Shown here: positions 1-8,366 of the stretch, one piece after another
Position numbering within the stretch: the stretch's first letter is position 1
How the letters are laid out: each line of letters opens with the position of its first letter
Assembly: GCF_017743975.1 (NCBI RefSeq)
Contig: NZ_JAGHRC010000005.1
Coordinates: 186,001-250,000 of the forward strand
Source: Ruegeria sp. R14_0
GTDB lineage: Bacteria > Pseudomonadota > Alphaproteobacteria > Rhodobacterales > Rhodobacteraceae
Length of the DNA stretch: 64,000 bases
Direction of reading: 5' to 3'
Notes under the pieces: generated by a model
Told to the model about the DNA's origin: nothing
Seen by the model: only the letters and a program-made list of their open reading frames with translations
The model's database searches: none
Made by a program: the position numbers and the translations under genes

Positions 1-4
1 CCCC

Positions 5-517
5 TCAGTCAAACAGTTTGTCGCCTTCAAAGACGGGCGTGCCGTCCCTCAGGCATTTCAGGTCGCGCATCAGGGATTGGATGAGGCGCCAGATCATCAG
101 CGCAAAGCCAGTCGGAACCGCCATCAGGAACCAGACTTTGGACACCCGAAGACCGTCAGTGACGGATCCGAACTTGGCCGAGACGTGAACCGCCTCATAC
201 GACCAATAAAGCGCGATAACCGCGACCACGAACATCACCACATCGCCGAAGATATACAACAACGCCTTAGGGCGCGGCCCGAGGTAGTGCATGATCACAT
301 CAATACGGATATGAGCGCGTTCCTTAACCGCCGCCGCGGCCCCAATCCAGGCTAGGTAGATGAAAGAATACCGGACGATCTCTTCGCCCCAGATCGAGGA
401 ATAGGCAAATATCTCGCGCCGCAGAACCTCGATGGCCATGGTGATGACCAGCATCACGTAGAACACCAGCAACAACCAGCGCTCGGCGTTGCGGTCTATG
501 TTTTGAAGTAAGGTCAT
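5..517 (-). CDS. TRAP transporter small permease (DctQ family)
   Basis: A 170-residue membrane protein with four predicted hydrophobic segments (around residues 18-36, 50-65, 85-105 and 125-147) and the conserved early WGEEIVRYSF stretch of the DctQ family. In TRAP systems this subunit sits in the inner membrane and bridges the binding protein to the large DctM permease. I chose the ATG at 517 because a GAGGGACG ribosome site precedes it; the frame is open 11 codons further up. It follows the binding-protein gene on the same strand with a gap of about 110 bp. The expected DctM gene would lie past the left edge, so the transporter is incomplete here. Confidence 0.9.
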   Translation of the reverse strand: MTLLQNIDRNAERWLLLVFYVMLVITMAIEVLRREIFAYSSIWGEEIVRYSFIYLAWIGAAAAVKERAHIRIDVIMHYLGPRPKALLYIFGDVVMFVVAVIALYWSYEAVHVSAKFGSVTDGLRVSKVWFLMAVPTGFALMIWRLIQSLMRDLKCLRDGTPVFEGDKLFD

Positions 518-630
518 CACGTCCCTCGGCGAAAGAACAGTCAGGCACAAGCCTTCTGTTTCGGGCCCTTAACGGCCTGACTGAAATGGTATGAGCGCGG
601 ACGCCCACATGGCGTCCGCAAAAGATGGCA

Positions 631-1776
631 TTAGGCGTCGTGGACGTAGTACTTGCCCTGCGTCCCGGCCGCCTCGACCAGTTTTTCGAAGGCGTCCATC
701 GACCCGGCCAGCTCTGTCTTGAACGGATCCCAATCGGCGTTCTGGTAGCCACCTGTGCTTTCCCACTCGGCCAACTGATCCGCGCTGAGCGAATGGAATT
801 CCACCCCTGCTTTGTTCAGTTCGGACATGGCATAGGCGCGGGCCGACGGAACCTTTGCCAGGTTCTGGTGGCTGGTCATTTCCGACCCCCACATGATGCC
901 TTCCTGTACGTCTGCCGGCATCGAGTTGAACCATTCGAGGTTACAGGAAAAGACCTGACTGTCGGGCACAGCCTGCGTGAAGGTTACGTGGCTGAGGATG
1001 TCCTTGAAGCCAAAAACAAACAACGCGCCGACCGACGGATCAAGCGCATCCGCAACCCCCTGCTTAATCGCCGAGGGGGTCTCGCCCCAGGCAACTGGGG
1101 TCGGGTTTGCGCCGACCATGCGATAATACTGCTGCAGCATTTTCGACCCAGGCACGCGGAACTTGACGCCACTCATGTCGCCGGGCGTGATAATGGCATT
1201 GCCACCCTGACGCACTGCGACGACACGCGGGTCGATCACCACATAGAACAACGCCTTGAACCCGGCGGCTTCGACTTTGGGGTGCACTTCGTTTTTCCAT
1301 GTGTCTGAATGCACCAGGTTGGTGAATTTCTGGTTCGATCCACACAGGTACGGCATGTTGATCAGGTCAACGGTGGACGCGAACGGCGCGAAGTTGGACA
1401 GCGAATGCTGCGCAGCCTGGATGGTTCCGCCCTGTACCTTTTGCACCAAAGCGCCACCTGCACCCAACTGCCCACCAGGGGCCAGCTTGACGTATACCTT
1501 GCCGTTGGTTGCGTTCTGAATGTTTTCCTTCAGGTCCAGCTGCATTATCGGATAGCTGCGCGATGCGCCAAGAACATAGGCCGTGGCTACGGTCATCACG
1601 TGATCTGCGGCTTGCTCGCGCTCACGCTCTTCCTTGGCGGTCTGCGCGGCGGCCTCGGACGACCACAACACCCCTCCTGCCCCGGCGACCAGTGCGGCGG
1701 TAAACGCACCACTGGCGCTGAGTTTCAGAAAATTGCGGCGTTCTTCTGAGGCCAGTTCGTTTCTGTCGTTGTTCAT
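631..1776 (-). CDS. TRAP transporter substrate-binding protein (DctP family), Tat signal
   Basis: A 381-residue periplasmic solute-binding protein. The N terminus carries a twin-arginine motif (RRNFLKLS) followed by a hydrophobic Ala-rich segment and an AAAQ cleavage-like site, so export by Tat is expected. The body has DctP hallmarks: a GGQLGAGG segment near residue 100, the FRVPGSKM stretch with the conserved ligand-carboxylate arginine, and VAWGETPSAIKQGVADA. It is close to the MtfA/DctP7 type that binds 2-oxo acids or other small carboxylates, but the ligand cannot be read from sequence. A strong GGAGGG ribosome site precedes the ATG. It lies between the 61-aa membrane protein and DctQ in one operon. 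Confidence 0.92.
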   Translation of the reverse strand: MNNDRNELASEERRNFLKLSASGAFTAALVAGAGGVLWSSEAAAQTAKEEREREQAADHVMTVATAYVLGASRSYPIMQLDLKENIQNATNGKVYVKLAPGGQLGAGGALVQKVQGGTIQAAQHSLSNFAPFASTVDLINMPYLCGSNQKFTNLVHSDTWKNEVHPKVEAAGFKALFYVVIDPRVVAVRQGGNAIITPGDMSGVKFRVPGSKMLQQYYRMVGANPTPVAWGETPSAIKQGVADALDPSVGALFVFGFKDILSHVTFTQAVPDSQVFSCNLEWFNSMPADVQEGIMWGSEMTSHQNLAKVPSARAYAMSELNKAGVEFHSLSADQLAEWESTGGYQNADWDPFKTELAGSMDAFEKLVEAAGTQGKYYVHDA

Positions 1777-1799
1777 TTAGTGCCCTCCCAAGCGAAAAT

Positions 1800-1985
1800 T
1801 CAGCTGTCGCTTTCTGCGTCGCGGTCAGCCTCTTTTTTCAAAATTGCGACAACGAACAGGATCGACGCCGCGAACAGGACCAACATTTCTCCCACGTCTC
1901 CAAGAAAAGCGCTGTTGGCAAATGCCCCTAACGCCACGTTCGCAAAGTAGATGGCAAACACGATTATGGACGCAGCCAGGAACAT
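1800..1985 (-). CDS. 61-aa two-TM membrane protein of the TRAP operon
   Basis: A small protein with two hydrophobic segments (about residues 2-22 and 31-48) and a charged tail (KKEADRDAESDS). I placed the start at 1985 because AAGGAG lies eight bases upstream; a longer frame to 2015 lacks such a site and would run into the operator. It is the first gene of the TRAP operon, 23 bp before the binding-protein gene, and directly downstream of the two LacI-type operators. No function is known to me. Its position suggests a transporter accessory subunit or a membrane microprotein. Confidence 0.75.
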   Translation of the reverse strand: MFLAASIIVFAIYFANVALGAFANSAFLGDVGEMLVLFAASILFVVAILKKEADRDAESDS

Positions 1986-2021
1986 TTCTTGGACTCCTTT
2001 TGGATTCGGCCCCACATCACT

Positions 2022-2035
2022 TGTAAGCGCTTACA
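2022..2035. promoter_or_regulatory. LacI-type operator, proximal copy
   Basis: TGTAAGCGCTTACA is a perfect 14-bp palindrome with the central CG typical of LacI/GalR-family operators. It lies 36 bp upstream of the first TRAP-operon gene. It is very probably bound by the divergently encoded LacI-type regulator. Confidence 0.85.
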
Positions 2036-2042
2036 TACAAAA

Positions 2043-2056
2043 TGCAAGCGCTTACA
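2043..2056. promoter_or_regulatory. LacI-type operator, distal copy
   Basis: TGCAAGCGCTTACA differs from the neighbouring operator at one position. The two centres are exactly 21 bp apart, two helical turns, so two dimers would sit on the same face of the DNA. It lies between the TRAP operon and the regulator gene and could serve both. Confidence 0.82.
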
Positions 2057-2122
2057 TAATAGCTTTCATCGGGCGGCGGATGCGTTTAGACTTATAGGCA
2101 AAAGCAAATTGCAGGTTTGGAA

Positions 2123-3142
2123 ATGGCGAAACTTCGGTCAGCGCCGACACTGGATGACGTCGCCAAGTTGGCGGGTGTTTCGACGGCAACGGTCTCTCGT
2201 TGCCTCAACAATCCTGACCGCGTGGTCGAAGCAACGCGCCAGCGCGTTCAGACGGCCGTTGATGCGTTGGGCTACACGCCGAACTTTGCCGCGCGGGTCA
2301 TGGCGGCCAAGCGTTCGTTCACGATTGGCGCGATCATTCCTACGATGGAGAACGCTATTTTTGCTCGTGGGCTTCAAGCCTTTCAGGAAGAGCTGCACCA
2401 GCGCGGATACACTTTGCTTGTCTCAAGTTCCGCCTATAAGCCCGAGATCGAAGAGGAACAGATCCGCACCCTGATCGCGCGTGGGGCAGATGGGCTATTG
2501 CTGATCGGTCATGATCGCGATCCCAAGATCTATGACTATCTGAATCAACGGAAGATTCCGGTTCTGAGCGCTTGGTCCTATGCGCCCGAGTCCCCTGTGC
2601 CATCGGTCGGATTTGACAACCGCGCGGCCATGTTCGAGCTTGCGCGACACGTCATCGAGTTGGGGCATAGAAGGATCGGCGTGATCTCAGGTATCGTCGA
2701 AGGCAATGACCGTGCCCGCATGAGGGTTGAGGGCATTCGCAAAGCGGTCGACAACCTGGGCGCTGAAACTCCGGCCATTATCGAAACCCCTTATGAGATT
2801 GAAAACGGTGCCAGCGCATTCCGCGACCTGATGCAGGGCGAAGCGCCGCCGACCGCAATCCTGTGCGGCAACGACGTTCTTGCGGTTGGTGCCTTGCGAC
2901 AGGCGCAAGAGATGGCGTTGGACGTGCCCGGCGATGTATCAATCACCGGATTTGACGACATCGAACTGGCCCGGATTGTCTCGCCCGCACTGACAACTGT
3001 CCATGTTCCTCATCGCGAAATGGGGCGCAAAGCAGCCCTGCAACTGATTGAGATGGTCGAGAACCAAACCGCAGCCGAAGGTGAGCAACTGGCGACGCGT
3101 ATCGTCAATCGCCGATCATTGGGAAAGCCTGCTTTGGCCTAG
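2123..3142 (+). CDS. LacI-family transcriptional regulator of the TRAP operon
   Basis: A 339-residue regulator. The N terminus has the LacI helix-turn-helix (TLDDVAKLAGVSTATVSRCLN) and hinge helix (YTPNFAARVMAAKR), followed by a periplasmic-binding-protein-like ligand domain ending with the ITGFDDIELA signature. It resembles the GntR/IdnR branch that answers to sugar acids, though this is only suggestive. I chose the ATG at 2123 with AGG eight bases upstream; a TTG two codons earlier is possible. It is divergent from the TRAP operon with two matching operators between. Its stop overlaps the convergent LysR gene by four bases (CTAG). Confidence 0.9.
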   Translation: MAKLRSAPTLDDVAKLAGVSTATVSRCLNNPDRVVEATRQRVQTAVDALGYTPNFAARVMAAKRSFTIGAIIPTMENAIFARGLQAFQEELHQRGYTLLVSSSAYKPEIEEEQIRTLIARGADGLLLIGHDRDPKIYDYLNQRKIPVLSAWSYAPESPVPSVGFDNRAAMFELARHVIELGHRRIGVISGIVEGNDRARMRVEGIRKAVDNLGAETPAIIETPYEIENGASAFRDLMQGEAPPTAILCGNDVLAVGALRQAQEMALDVPGDVSITGFDDIELARIVSPALTTVHVPHREMGRKAALQLIEMVENQTAAEGEQLATRIVNRRSLGKPALA

Positions 3143-4110
3143 GCCACCTCACCCTCCATCGTGCGGAAGTCATCTTTGAGCCACGGGTGTTTGGCGCACA
3201 TCGGTCGGGTAAAATGCTGTCGGATCAGCTTGACCAGAACTTTCTGAAGCAGCTCCGACGTCGCCTCGGGATAAACCTCGGTCGTGAACAGCGATACAGT
3301 GCGCACAAAGTTCCTACCCGGAAACGGCATGGCTTTGACACTATTATGGAAACGCTGAGTTCGATGGAAACAGGCGGCCGTCGTGATGGCCCAGCCACTG
3401 CCCTGCGCGACCAAACCGATGATAGATTGGTTGCACTCCAGCTCGAACCTGTTCGGCAGGCTGAACTTGCTGCGGGTCAGCTGAGTCTCGATCTGCTTTC
3501 CGATCATGTAGTCGCGTGAATACCGCAGCAATGGCAGATCAGCATCCTCATCGAACAGGTCCTCGGTCGTGCCGTTATAGCTGTTAGGCAAAACGACTAT
3601 GAACGGATCGCGCATCAAGGGATACTCGATCAACCCTTCTGTGCGCTCGGTCGGTCGCGTGGCGACCCCCACATCCAGTTTGTGTTCCTCCAACTTGGCA
3701 ATGATTTCGTGGCTGGGGCGCGTGAAATGACGGAAATTGCAGCGTGGCAAAGCCTGCGCCATGAAGCGGACCAGATCGGGCGCGATCTGGTTGTCAAAAT
3801 CGTTGATCAGGGCCAGCCGCAGATCGGTGGCATGCTGCCAATTGCCTGTGCGGATTTCGGCCTCTCCACGCTTCAGAACCATCAGACCATCGCGGACGTA
3901 GCGCGAAAAGACCTCGCCGGCGGGGGTCAGACCCATGGGTCTGCGCCCGTGGTCGACCAGTTCGATGCCCAGCGCTTTTTCCAGGCTGCGCAGGTGGTTC
4001 GAGACCGTACTGATAGACAACCCGGTTTCAGAGGCGACCTGTTGAATCGACCCGGATTTGGCGATCAACTGGAACACTTCCAGCCATCTGAGGCTCAGAG
4101 ATTTGGACAT
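3139..4110 (-). CDS. LysR-family transcriptional regulator
   Basis: A 323-residue regulator with an N-terminal winged helix-turn-helix (LRWLEVFQLIAKSGSIQQVA followed by SISTVSNHLRSLE) and a LysR substrate domain. The start at 4110 gives the normal LTTR length; the frame is open 19 codons further but those residues look non-coding. It lies 76 bp downstream of the GcvT-domain FAD oxidoreductase on the same strand and may be cotranscribed with it. A role in controlling the oxidoreductase/MttB divergent promoter is inferred from position. Confidence 0.87.
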   Translation of the reverse strand: MSKSLSLRWLEVFQLIAKSGSIQQVASETGLSISTVSNHLRSLEKALGIELVDHGRRPMGLTPAGEVFSRYVRDGLMVLKRGEAEIRTGNWQHATDLRLALINDFDNQIAPDLVRFMAQALPRCNFRHFTRPSHEIIAKLEEHKLDVGVATRPTERTEGLIEYPLMRDPFIVVLPNSYNGTTEDLFDEDADLPLLRYSRDYMIGKQIETQLTRSKFSLPNRFELECNQSIIGLVAQGSGWAITTAACFHRTQRFHNSVKAMPFPGRNFVRTVSLFTTEVYPEATSELLQKVLVKLIRQHFTRPMCAKHPWLKDDFRTMEGEVA

Positions 4111-4186
4111 TTGCAACGACCGTTGTTTCGATTTATTCGAAACAACGAAGCAGAGATACTTCGTCACGGCAATGGTGAAATTGCCC

Positions 4187-6622
4187 TTAACCTTTCATCC
4201 GATCAAAACCCGGATCGTAAGGGGACGACGGAATGACGGTCGCTTTGACACGTTCTCCACAGCTGTCCAACTCCATCTCACAACCGTTCTCGGCAAAAGC
4301 CGGGTCGACAAACCCGTGTGCCAGATTCAAGTCCGTGCGATGCCCCCATTCGCCCGAAGTAATGGTGCCCACAACCCGGTCGCCTTGCATCAGCGATGCA
4401 CCGGGATGCGCCGGGGCACGGGTCGCATCGATCTGCAGCGCCACCAACTTCTTACGCAGGCCTTCTGATTTTCGCTTGAGCAGCGCGTCGCGCCCAATGA
4501 AATCCCCTTTCTCCAATCGTACGAACCGGTCCAATCCGGTCTCAAAAGGATCGAATTCTGTTATCAGGTCCGCTTTCCAATGCAGAAAGCTTTTTTCCAT
4601 CCGCATCGAGTCGACCGCGCGTGCGCCGAACAGTGTCAGCCCAAACGCCTCACCCGCCTGCCGCAACGCGACGTAGGCCGCGTAGAGCGACGCATTGGGC
4701 ACATGGATTTCATAAGCCAACTCTCCTGAAAAGCTCAGGTTCATGACAGTGGCCGGGGCAATCCCCACAAAACACTCCCGCAAGCTGAGCCAGGGGAAGG
4801 CCGTCGCAGACCAATCCCCACGCGCGCAGGCCGACAGCACGTCCCGCGCCTTGGGGCCTGCGAGGACCAGAATAGTCTGATCATTCGTCAGGCTGTTCAG
4901 GTGCACGTCTTCCCCGTCCTGAACATGCTGGCGCAGCCAATCCATGTCGTGAAACTCGCTGGCCGCGGCAGAACCGTACCAAACGCGCGCCGGCCCGCGG
5001 TCACTGGCTGGCAGATTGGCAACCGTGGCTTCGGCCTTGACCATGCCGTGTTGGTTCAACAGATAGCCCAGCCCGACGCGCCCGTCGCGACGGGTTACGG
5101 CACCGCAAAACATCCGGTCCAGAAAGGCATGCCGATCTGCGCCGGTTATTTCAATCCGGTTGAACCCGTTCACTTCGGCCAGCCCAACACCGGATTGAAC
5201 GCTTCGAACCTCGGCGGCGATCACGTCGAATGTTTCGTCAAAATCGAAACTATGCGTTGGTTCGAAATCTTGCGCGGGCTTGATGTAATCCACCCTTTCC
5301 CATCCGTTGACCACGGTGAATTCAGCCCCTTCAGCGGCCATTATGGGTGTCAGAGGTGTCGTCTTGGCCGGACGCCCAGCGGGACGATGTTCGTGCGGAA
5401 AGTGGAACCGGAATTCGTTCTGGTAGTCTTCGATGGCCTTGAGCGCCGTCAACTCAACATTCGCATGCCCGGAAAAACGTCGAGGGTCGAGGCACCAAGT
5501 ATCGTAACACGCTTCGCCATGCACGATCTGCTGGGCCAGCAACCAGCCGTGCCCGCCGCCTTCACCCAACCCCGCGCGCAGGCCGATGATGCAGAACGCG
5601 TTGCGCTTGCCCGGTATTGGCCCGACCAGCGGCGCTCCGTCGATCGTATATGTGATCGGTCCGTTGACCACGGTATGAATGCCGACCTCCATCAGAGCAG
5701 GCATCCGCGCAAAGGCGCCTTCCAACACATCTGTTACCCGGTCCAGATCGTCCGGGCACAGGGCATTCACAAAGTTCGGATCAATCCCGTCCATGCCCCA
5801 GGTCTTACAATCCTGCTCGTAGAAACCGACGAGCAGGCCATTCTTTTCCTGCCGACAGTAATAGTCGCTGATCGGACAGCGCAGCAGAGGCATCCGGTGC
5901 CCGGCATCACGGATTGCCTGTATCTCTTCGGTCAGGAAATACTGATGCTCCATCGACGACACCGGGTGGTGTACGCCCATCATGGCCCCGACCTCGTTGA
6001 CCCGGTAACCGCAGGCATTGACGACGATGTCACAATCAATATCGCCATGCTCAGTCTGCACGGTCCAAGTGTCATCGCTGTGCTGCACCAGCCCAGTGAC
6101 TGGCGTGTTCCGATACACCTCGGCCCCGGCCTTGCGGGCACGACGGGCCAAAGCCTGACACAGCTGCGCCGGATCAATGTCGCCATCCATCGGGTCCCAA
6201 AGCCCGCCGATTAGGTTTTCGGTTGAAATCAGCGGATGCCGCCGCGCACATTCGTCGGCGTCAATCACTTCGAAATGCACATCCATGCCACGCGCCATTG
6301 AGGCGAAATGGCGATAACCCTGCATCTGACCTTCGGTATTCGCCAGACGTATACCACCGTCCCCGTGGTGGTAGTTGATCGGATAGTCCGGGTCGTCCGC
6401 CAGTTCCTTGTACAATCGGATCGAGTGCGACTTAAGGCCCACCATCGTTTGGTTCATACCAAAGTTGGTCACCTGTGCCGCGGAATGCCACGTGGTACCT
6501 GAGGTCAGCTCGTTCCGCTCGACCAAAACCACATCCGTCCAACCTTCCTGCGTCAGATGATACAACGTTGAACATCCGGCGATCCCCCCACCGATCACAA
6601 CAACTCGGGTGCGCGACTTCAT
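4187..6622 (-). CDS. FAD-dependent oxidoreductase with GcvT domain (dimethylglycine/sarcosine dehydrogenase-like)
   Basis: An 811-residue two-domain enzyme. The N-terminal half is a DAO-type flavin domain with VVIGGGIAGCSTLYHL at the start and a TSGTTWHSA segment that matches the region of covalent FAD attachment in dimethylglycine dehydrogenase. A central linker domain leads into a C-terminal GcvT/aminomethyltransferase domain that in characterised relatives transfers formaldehyde units to tetrahydrofolate. The ATG at 6622 has GGAGCA upstream; the frame runs open for another 166 codons but only from here does the flavin domain begin. It is divergent from an MttB-family gene, suggesting N-demethylation of a common methylated amine. 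Sarcosine, dimethylglycine or another N-methyl amino acid are all possible. Confidence 0.9.
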   Translation of the reverse strand: MKSRTRVVVIGGGIAGCSTLYHLTQEGWTDVVLVERNELTSGTTWHSAAQVTNFGMNQTMVGLKSHSIRLYKELADDPDYPINYHHGDGGIRLANTEGQMQGYRHFASMARGMDVHFEVIDADECARRHPLISTENLIGGLWDPMDGDIDPAQLCQALARRARKAGAEVYRNTPVTGLVQHSDDTWTVQTEHGDIDCDIVVNACGYRVNEVGAMMGVHHPVSSMEHQYFLTEEIQAIRDAGHRMPLLRCPISDYYCRQEKNGLLVGFYEQDCKTWGMDGIDPNFVNALCPDDLDRVTDVLEGAFARMPALMEVGIHTVVNGPITYTIDGAPLVGPIPGKRNAFCIIGLRAGLGEGGGHGWLLAQQIVHGEACYDTWCLDPRRFSGHANVELTALKAIEDYQNEFRFHFPHEHRPAGRPAKTTPLTPIMAAEGAEFTVVNGWERVDYIKPAQDFEPTHSFDFDETFDVIAAEVRSVQSGVGLAEVNGFNRIEITGADRHAFLDRMFCGAVTRRDGRVGLGYLLNQHGMVKAEATVANLPASDRGPARVWYGSAAASEFHDMDWLRQHVQDGEDVHLNSLTNDQTILVLAGPKARDVLSACARGDWSATAFPWLSLRECFVGIAPATVMNLSFSGELAYEIHVPNASLYAAYVALRQAGEAFGLTLFGARAVDSMRMEKSFLHWKADLITEFDPFETGLDRFVRLEKGDFIGRDALLKRKSEGLRKKLVALQIDATRAPAHPGASLMQGDRVVGTITSGEWGHRTDLNLAHGFVDPAFAENGCEMELDSCGERVKATVIPSSPYDPGFDRMKG

Positions 6623-6700
6623 TGGCTCTGCTCCGTTAGGTCTGGCCAAACCTTGCGGAAGAACGGGTTCAGGCGACAACCGCCCAGATACGCGTCCTGA

Positions 6701-6788
6701 AAAATCGAAACTGCGATTTCGGATTCTGAAAACAGTAATTCTCCTTTGCTGACGGCTTGGTCTGCCGCTTACGCTGCGAAAAATCGCA
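6701..6788. promoter_or_regulatory. Divergent promoter region with two short inverted repeats
   Basis: Between the FAD oxidoreductase (minus) and MttB (plus) lie AAATCG-6 bp-CGATTT at 6702-6719 and TGCGA-4 bp-TCGCA at 6775-6788. Both share a CTGCGA core, so they could be two sites for one regulator, plausibly the nearby LysR protein. No clear -35/-10 pair was identified. Confidence 0.4.
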
Positions 6789-6805
6789 AAATGGGGTTGG
6801 ACGGG

Positions 6806-8326
6806 ATGGCATCCGAAGGATCTAAACGCAGTGGTAGAAAGGCGCGGCATGCCCAACGTGCTGCAAAACCTGTCGTTGATCCCTGCCCGCCCGGTCAGAC
6901 AGGTGGGAGGTTCAAACCTCTGACCCAAGCTGAGATCGAGCGTATTTTCGACACCGCCTTGCAGTTGTTGGAACACCTTGGAATGGGCAACGTCCCCGAC
7001 CGACTGGCTGCCGATCTTCGGGCGGCAGGGGCACAGGATGGTCCACAGGATCGACTGCTGTTTCCGCGCGAAATGGTACAGCGCACGATCAATACCGCCG
7101 CCAAGGCATTTGTGTTCCACGGTCGGGACGAGAGCCGCTCAATCACGGTGGGCGGCGACCGTGTTTATTTCGGAACCGGCGGGGCTGCCGTGCAAACGCT
7201 GGACATCGAAAGCGGGCTGTACCGCCCATCAACGCTGACCGATTTGCATGATTTTACCCGATTGCAAGACACGCTGGCCAATGTCAGCTGGTTCACCCGG
7301 TGCTGCGTGGCGACAGACGTGCCAGATGTGTACGATCTTGACGTCAACACGGTTTACGCGCTGGTCCGCAACACAACCAAACCTGTGGCGACGTCTTTCA
7401 CTCTGGCTGAACATGTCCAGCCCATTGTCGAGATGCTGGATATCGTGGCCGGCGGTCCGGGCGAGTTTGCCAAACGTCCCTTTTTGAAAGCCCATATCAG
7501 CCCGGTGATTTCGCCCCTGCGTTACGGCGAAGATGCGGTCGACGTGGTCTATGAATGCATCGCGCATAACATCCCGATGTCCTGCATTACGGCAGCGCAG
7601 GCCGGTGCCACCGCCCCCGCGACGCTGGCCGGGTTTCTGGCGCAATCTCTGGCCGAGACGCTGGCCAGCCTTGTGATGGTCAACACGATCGAGCCGGGCT
7701 TTCCCATGGTGTTTTCCAACTGGCCTTTTATCGTGGATCTACGCACCGGGTCCTTTGCCGGCGGCAGCGGAGAAACCGCCGTCCTGAACGCGGCTTCGGC
7801 GCAGATCACCAACTGGTTGGACCTGCCTTCGGGCGTCGCAGCCTCGATGACGGATGCCAAAGCAATCGACGCGCAGTACGGCGTGGAAAAAGGGATGACG
7901 TCTCTGGCCGCTGCTTTGGCCGGGGGGAACCTGATCTATGAAAGCTCGGGCATGACCGCATCGCTGCTGGGCGCAAGTTTTGAAGGCTTTGTGCTGGATA
8001 ACGAAATGCATTCGCACACCTACCGGGCGCTGCGCGGGATAGAGGTGACCGAAGAAAACCTGGGCTTTGACGCCATCTGTCATTCGGTTCTTGGGGACGG
8101 GCATTTTTTGGGCAGCGAACACACATATGCGGCGATGGAGCGGGATTACTTCTACCCCGAACTCGCCGACCGACAAGAGCCGCGCACATGGCAAGAGGAT
8201 GGGGCCAAGGACGCATGGTCATCCGCCCGCGACCATGCCAACGAGGTCCTGAGCAGCCACCACCCGCAATACCTGACTGCCGAGCAAGATGCCGAAATAC
8301 GCAAACGTTTCCGTATTCTGATCTGA
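6806..8326 (+). CDS. MttB-family (trimethylamine methyltransferase-like) protein, non-pyrrolysine
   Basis: A 506-residue TIM-barrel protein of the MttB superfamily, recognised from the conserved order of segments such as LLEHLGMGNVPD, VYFGTGGAAVQTLD, the DFTRLQDTLANVSWF region and GGNLIYESSGMTASLLGAS. Characterised archaeal trimethylamine enzymes carry an in-frame UAG (pyrrolysine); this frame has none. Non-pyrrolysine relatives demethylate quaternary amines such as glycine betaine, proline betaine and carnitine with a corrinoid protein. No corrinoid partner is encoded in the window. The basic N-terminal 40 residues are poorly conserved; the ATG at 6806 was preferred, with 6791 as an alternative. 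Only 40 bp separate it from the next ureohydrolase gene, so the two may form an operon. Confidence 0.87.
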   Translation: MASEGSKRSGRKARHAQRAAKPVVDPCPPGQTGGRFKPLTQAEIERIFDTALQLLEHLGMGNVPDRLAADLRAAGAQDGPQDRLLFPREMVQRTINTAAKAFVFHGRDESRSITVGGDRVYFGTGGAAVQTLDIESGLYRPSTLTDLHDFTRLQDTLANVSWFTRCCVATDVPDVYDLDVNTVYALVRNTTKPVATSFTLAEHVQPIVEMLDIVAGGPGEFAKRPFLKAHISPVISPLRYGEDAVDVVYECIAHNIPMSCITAAQAGATAPATLAGFLAQSLAETLASLVMVNTIEPGFPMVFSNWPFIVDLRTGSFAGGSGETAVLNAASAQITNWLDLPSGVAASMTDAKAIDAQYGVEKGMTSLAAALAGGNLIYESSGMTASLLGASFEGFVLDNEMHSHTYRALRGIEVTEENLGFDAICHSVLGDGHFLGSEHTYAAMERDYFYPELADRQEPRTWQEDGAKDAWSSARDHANEVLSSHHPQYLTAEQDAEIRKRFRILI

Positions 8327-8366
8327 GCCGTTAGGGTCACTGCGAACAACAGCAAAGGATGGGGTC

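Noticed and set aside
4901-6214. 437-codon open frame on the plus strand
   Set aside because: It lies wholly antisense to the GcvT-domain FAD oxidoreductase and has no family motif; it is a high-GC shadow.
6623-7120. N-terminal extension of the FAD oxidoreductase frame
   Set aside because: The extra 166 codons overlap the divergent MttB gene and carry no domain; the ATG at 6622 with GGAGCA precedes the flavin motif.
6806-8326. Possible pyrrolysine codon in the MttB-family gene
   Set aside because: The frame is open with no internal TAG, as is the second MttB-family gene.
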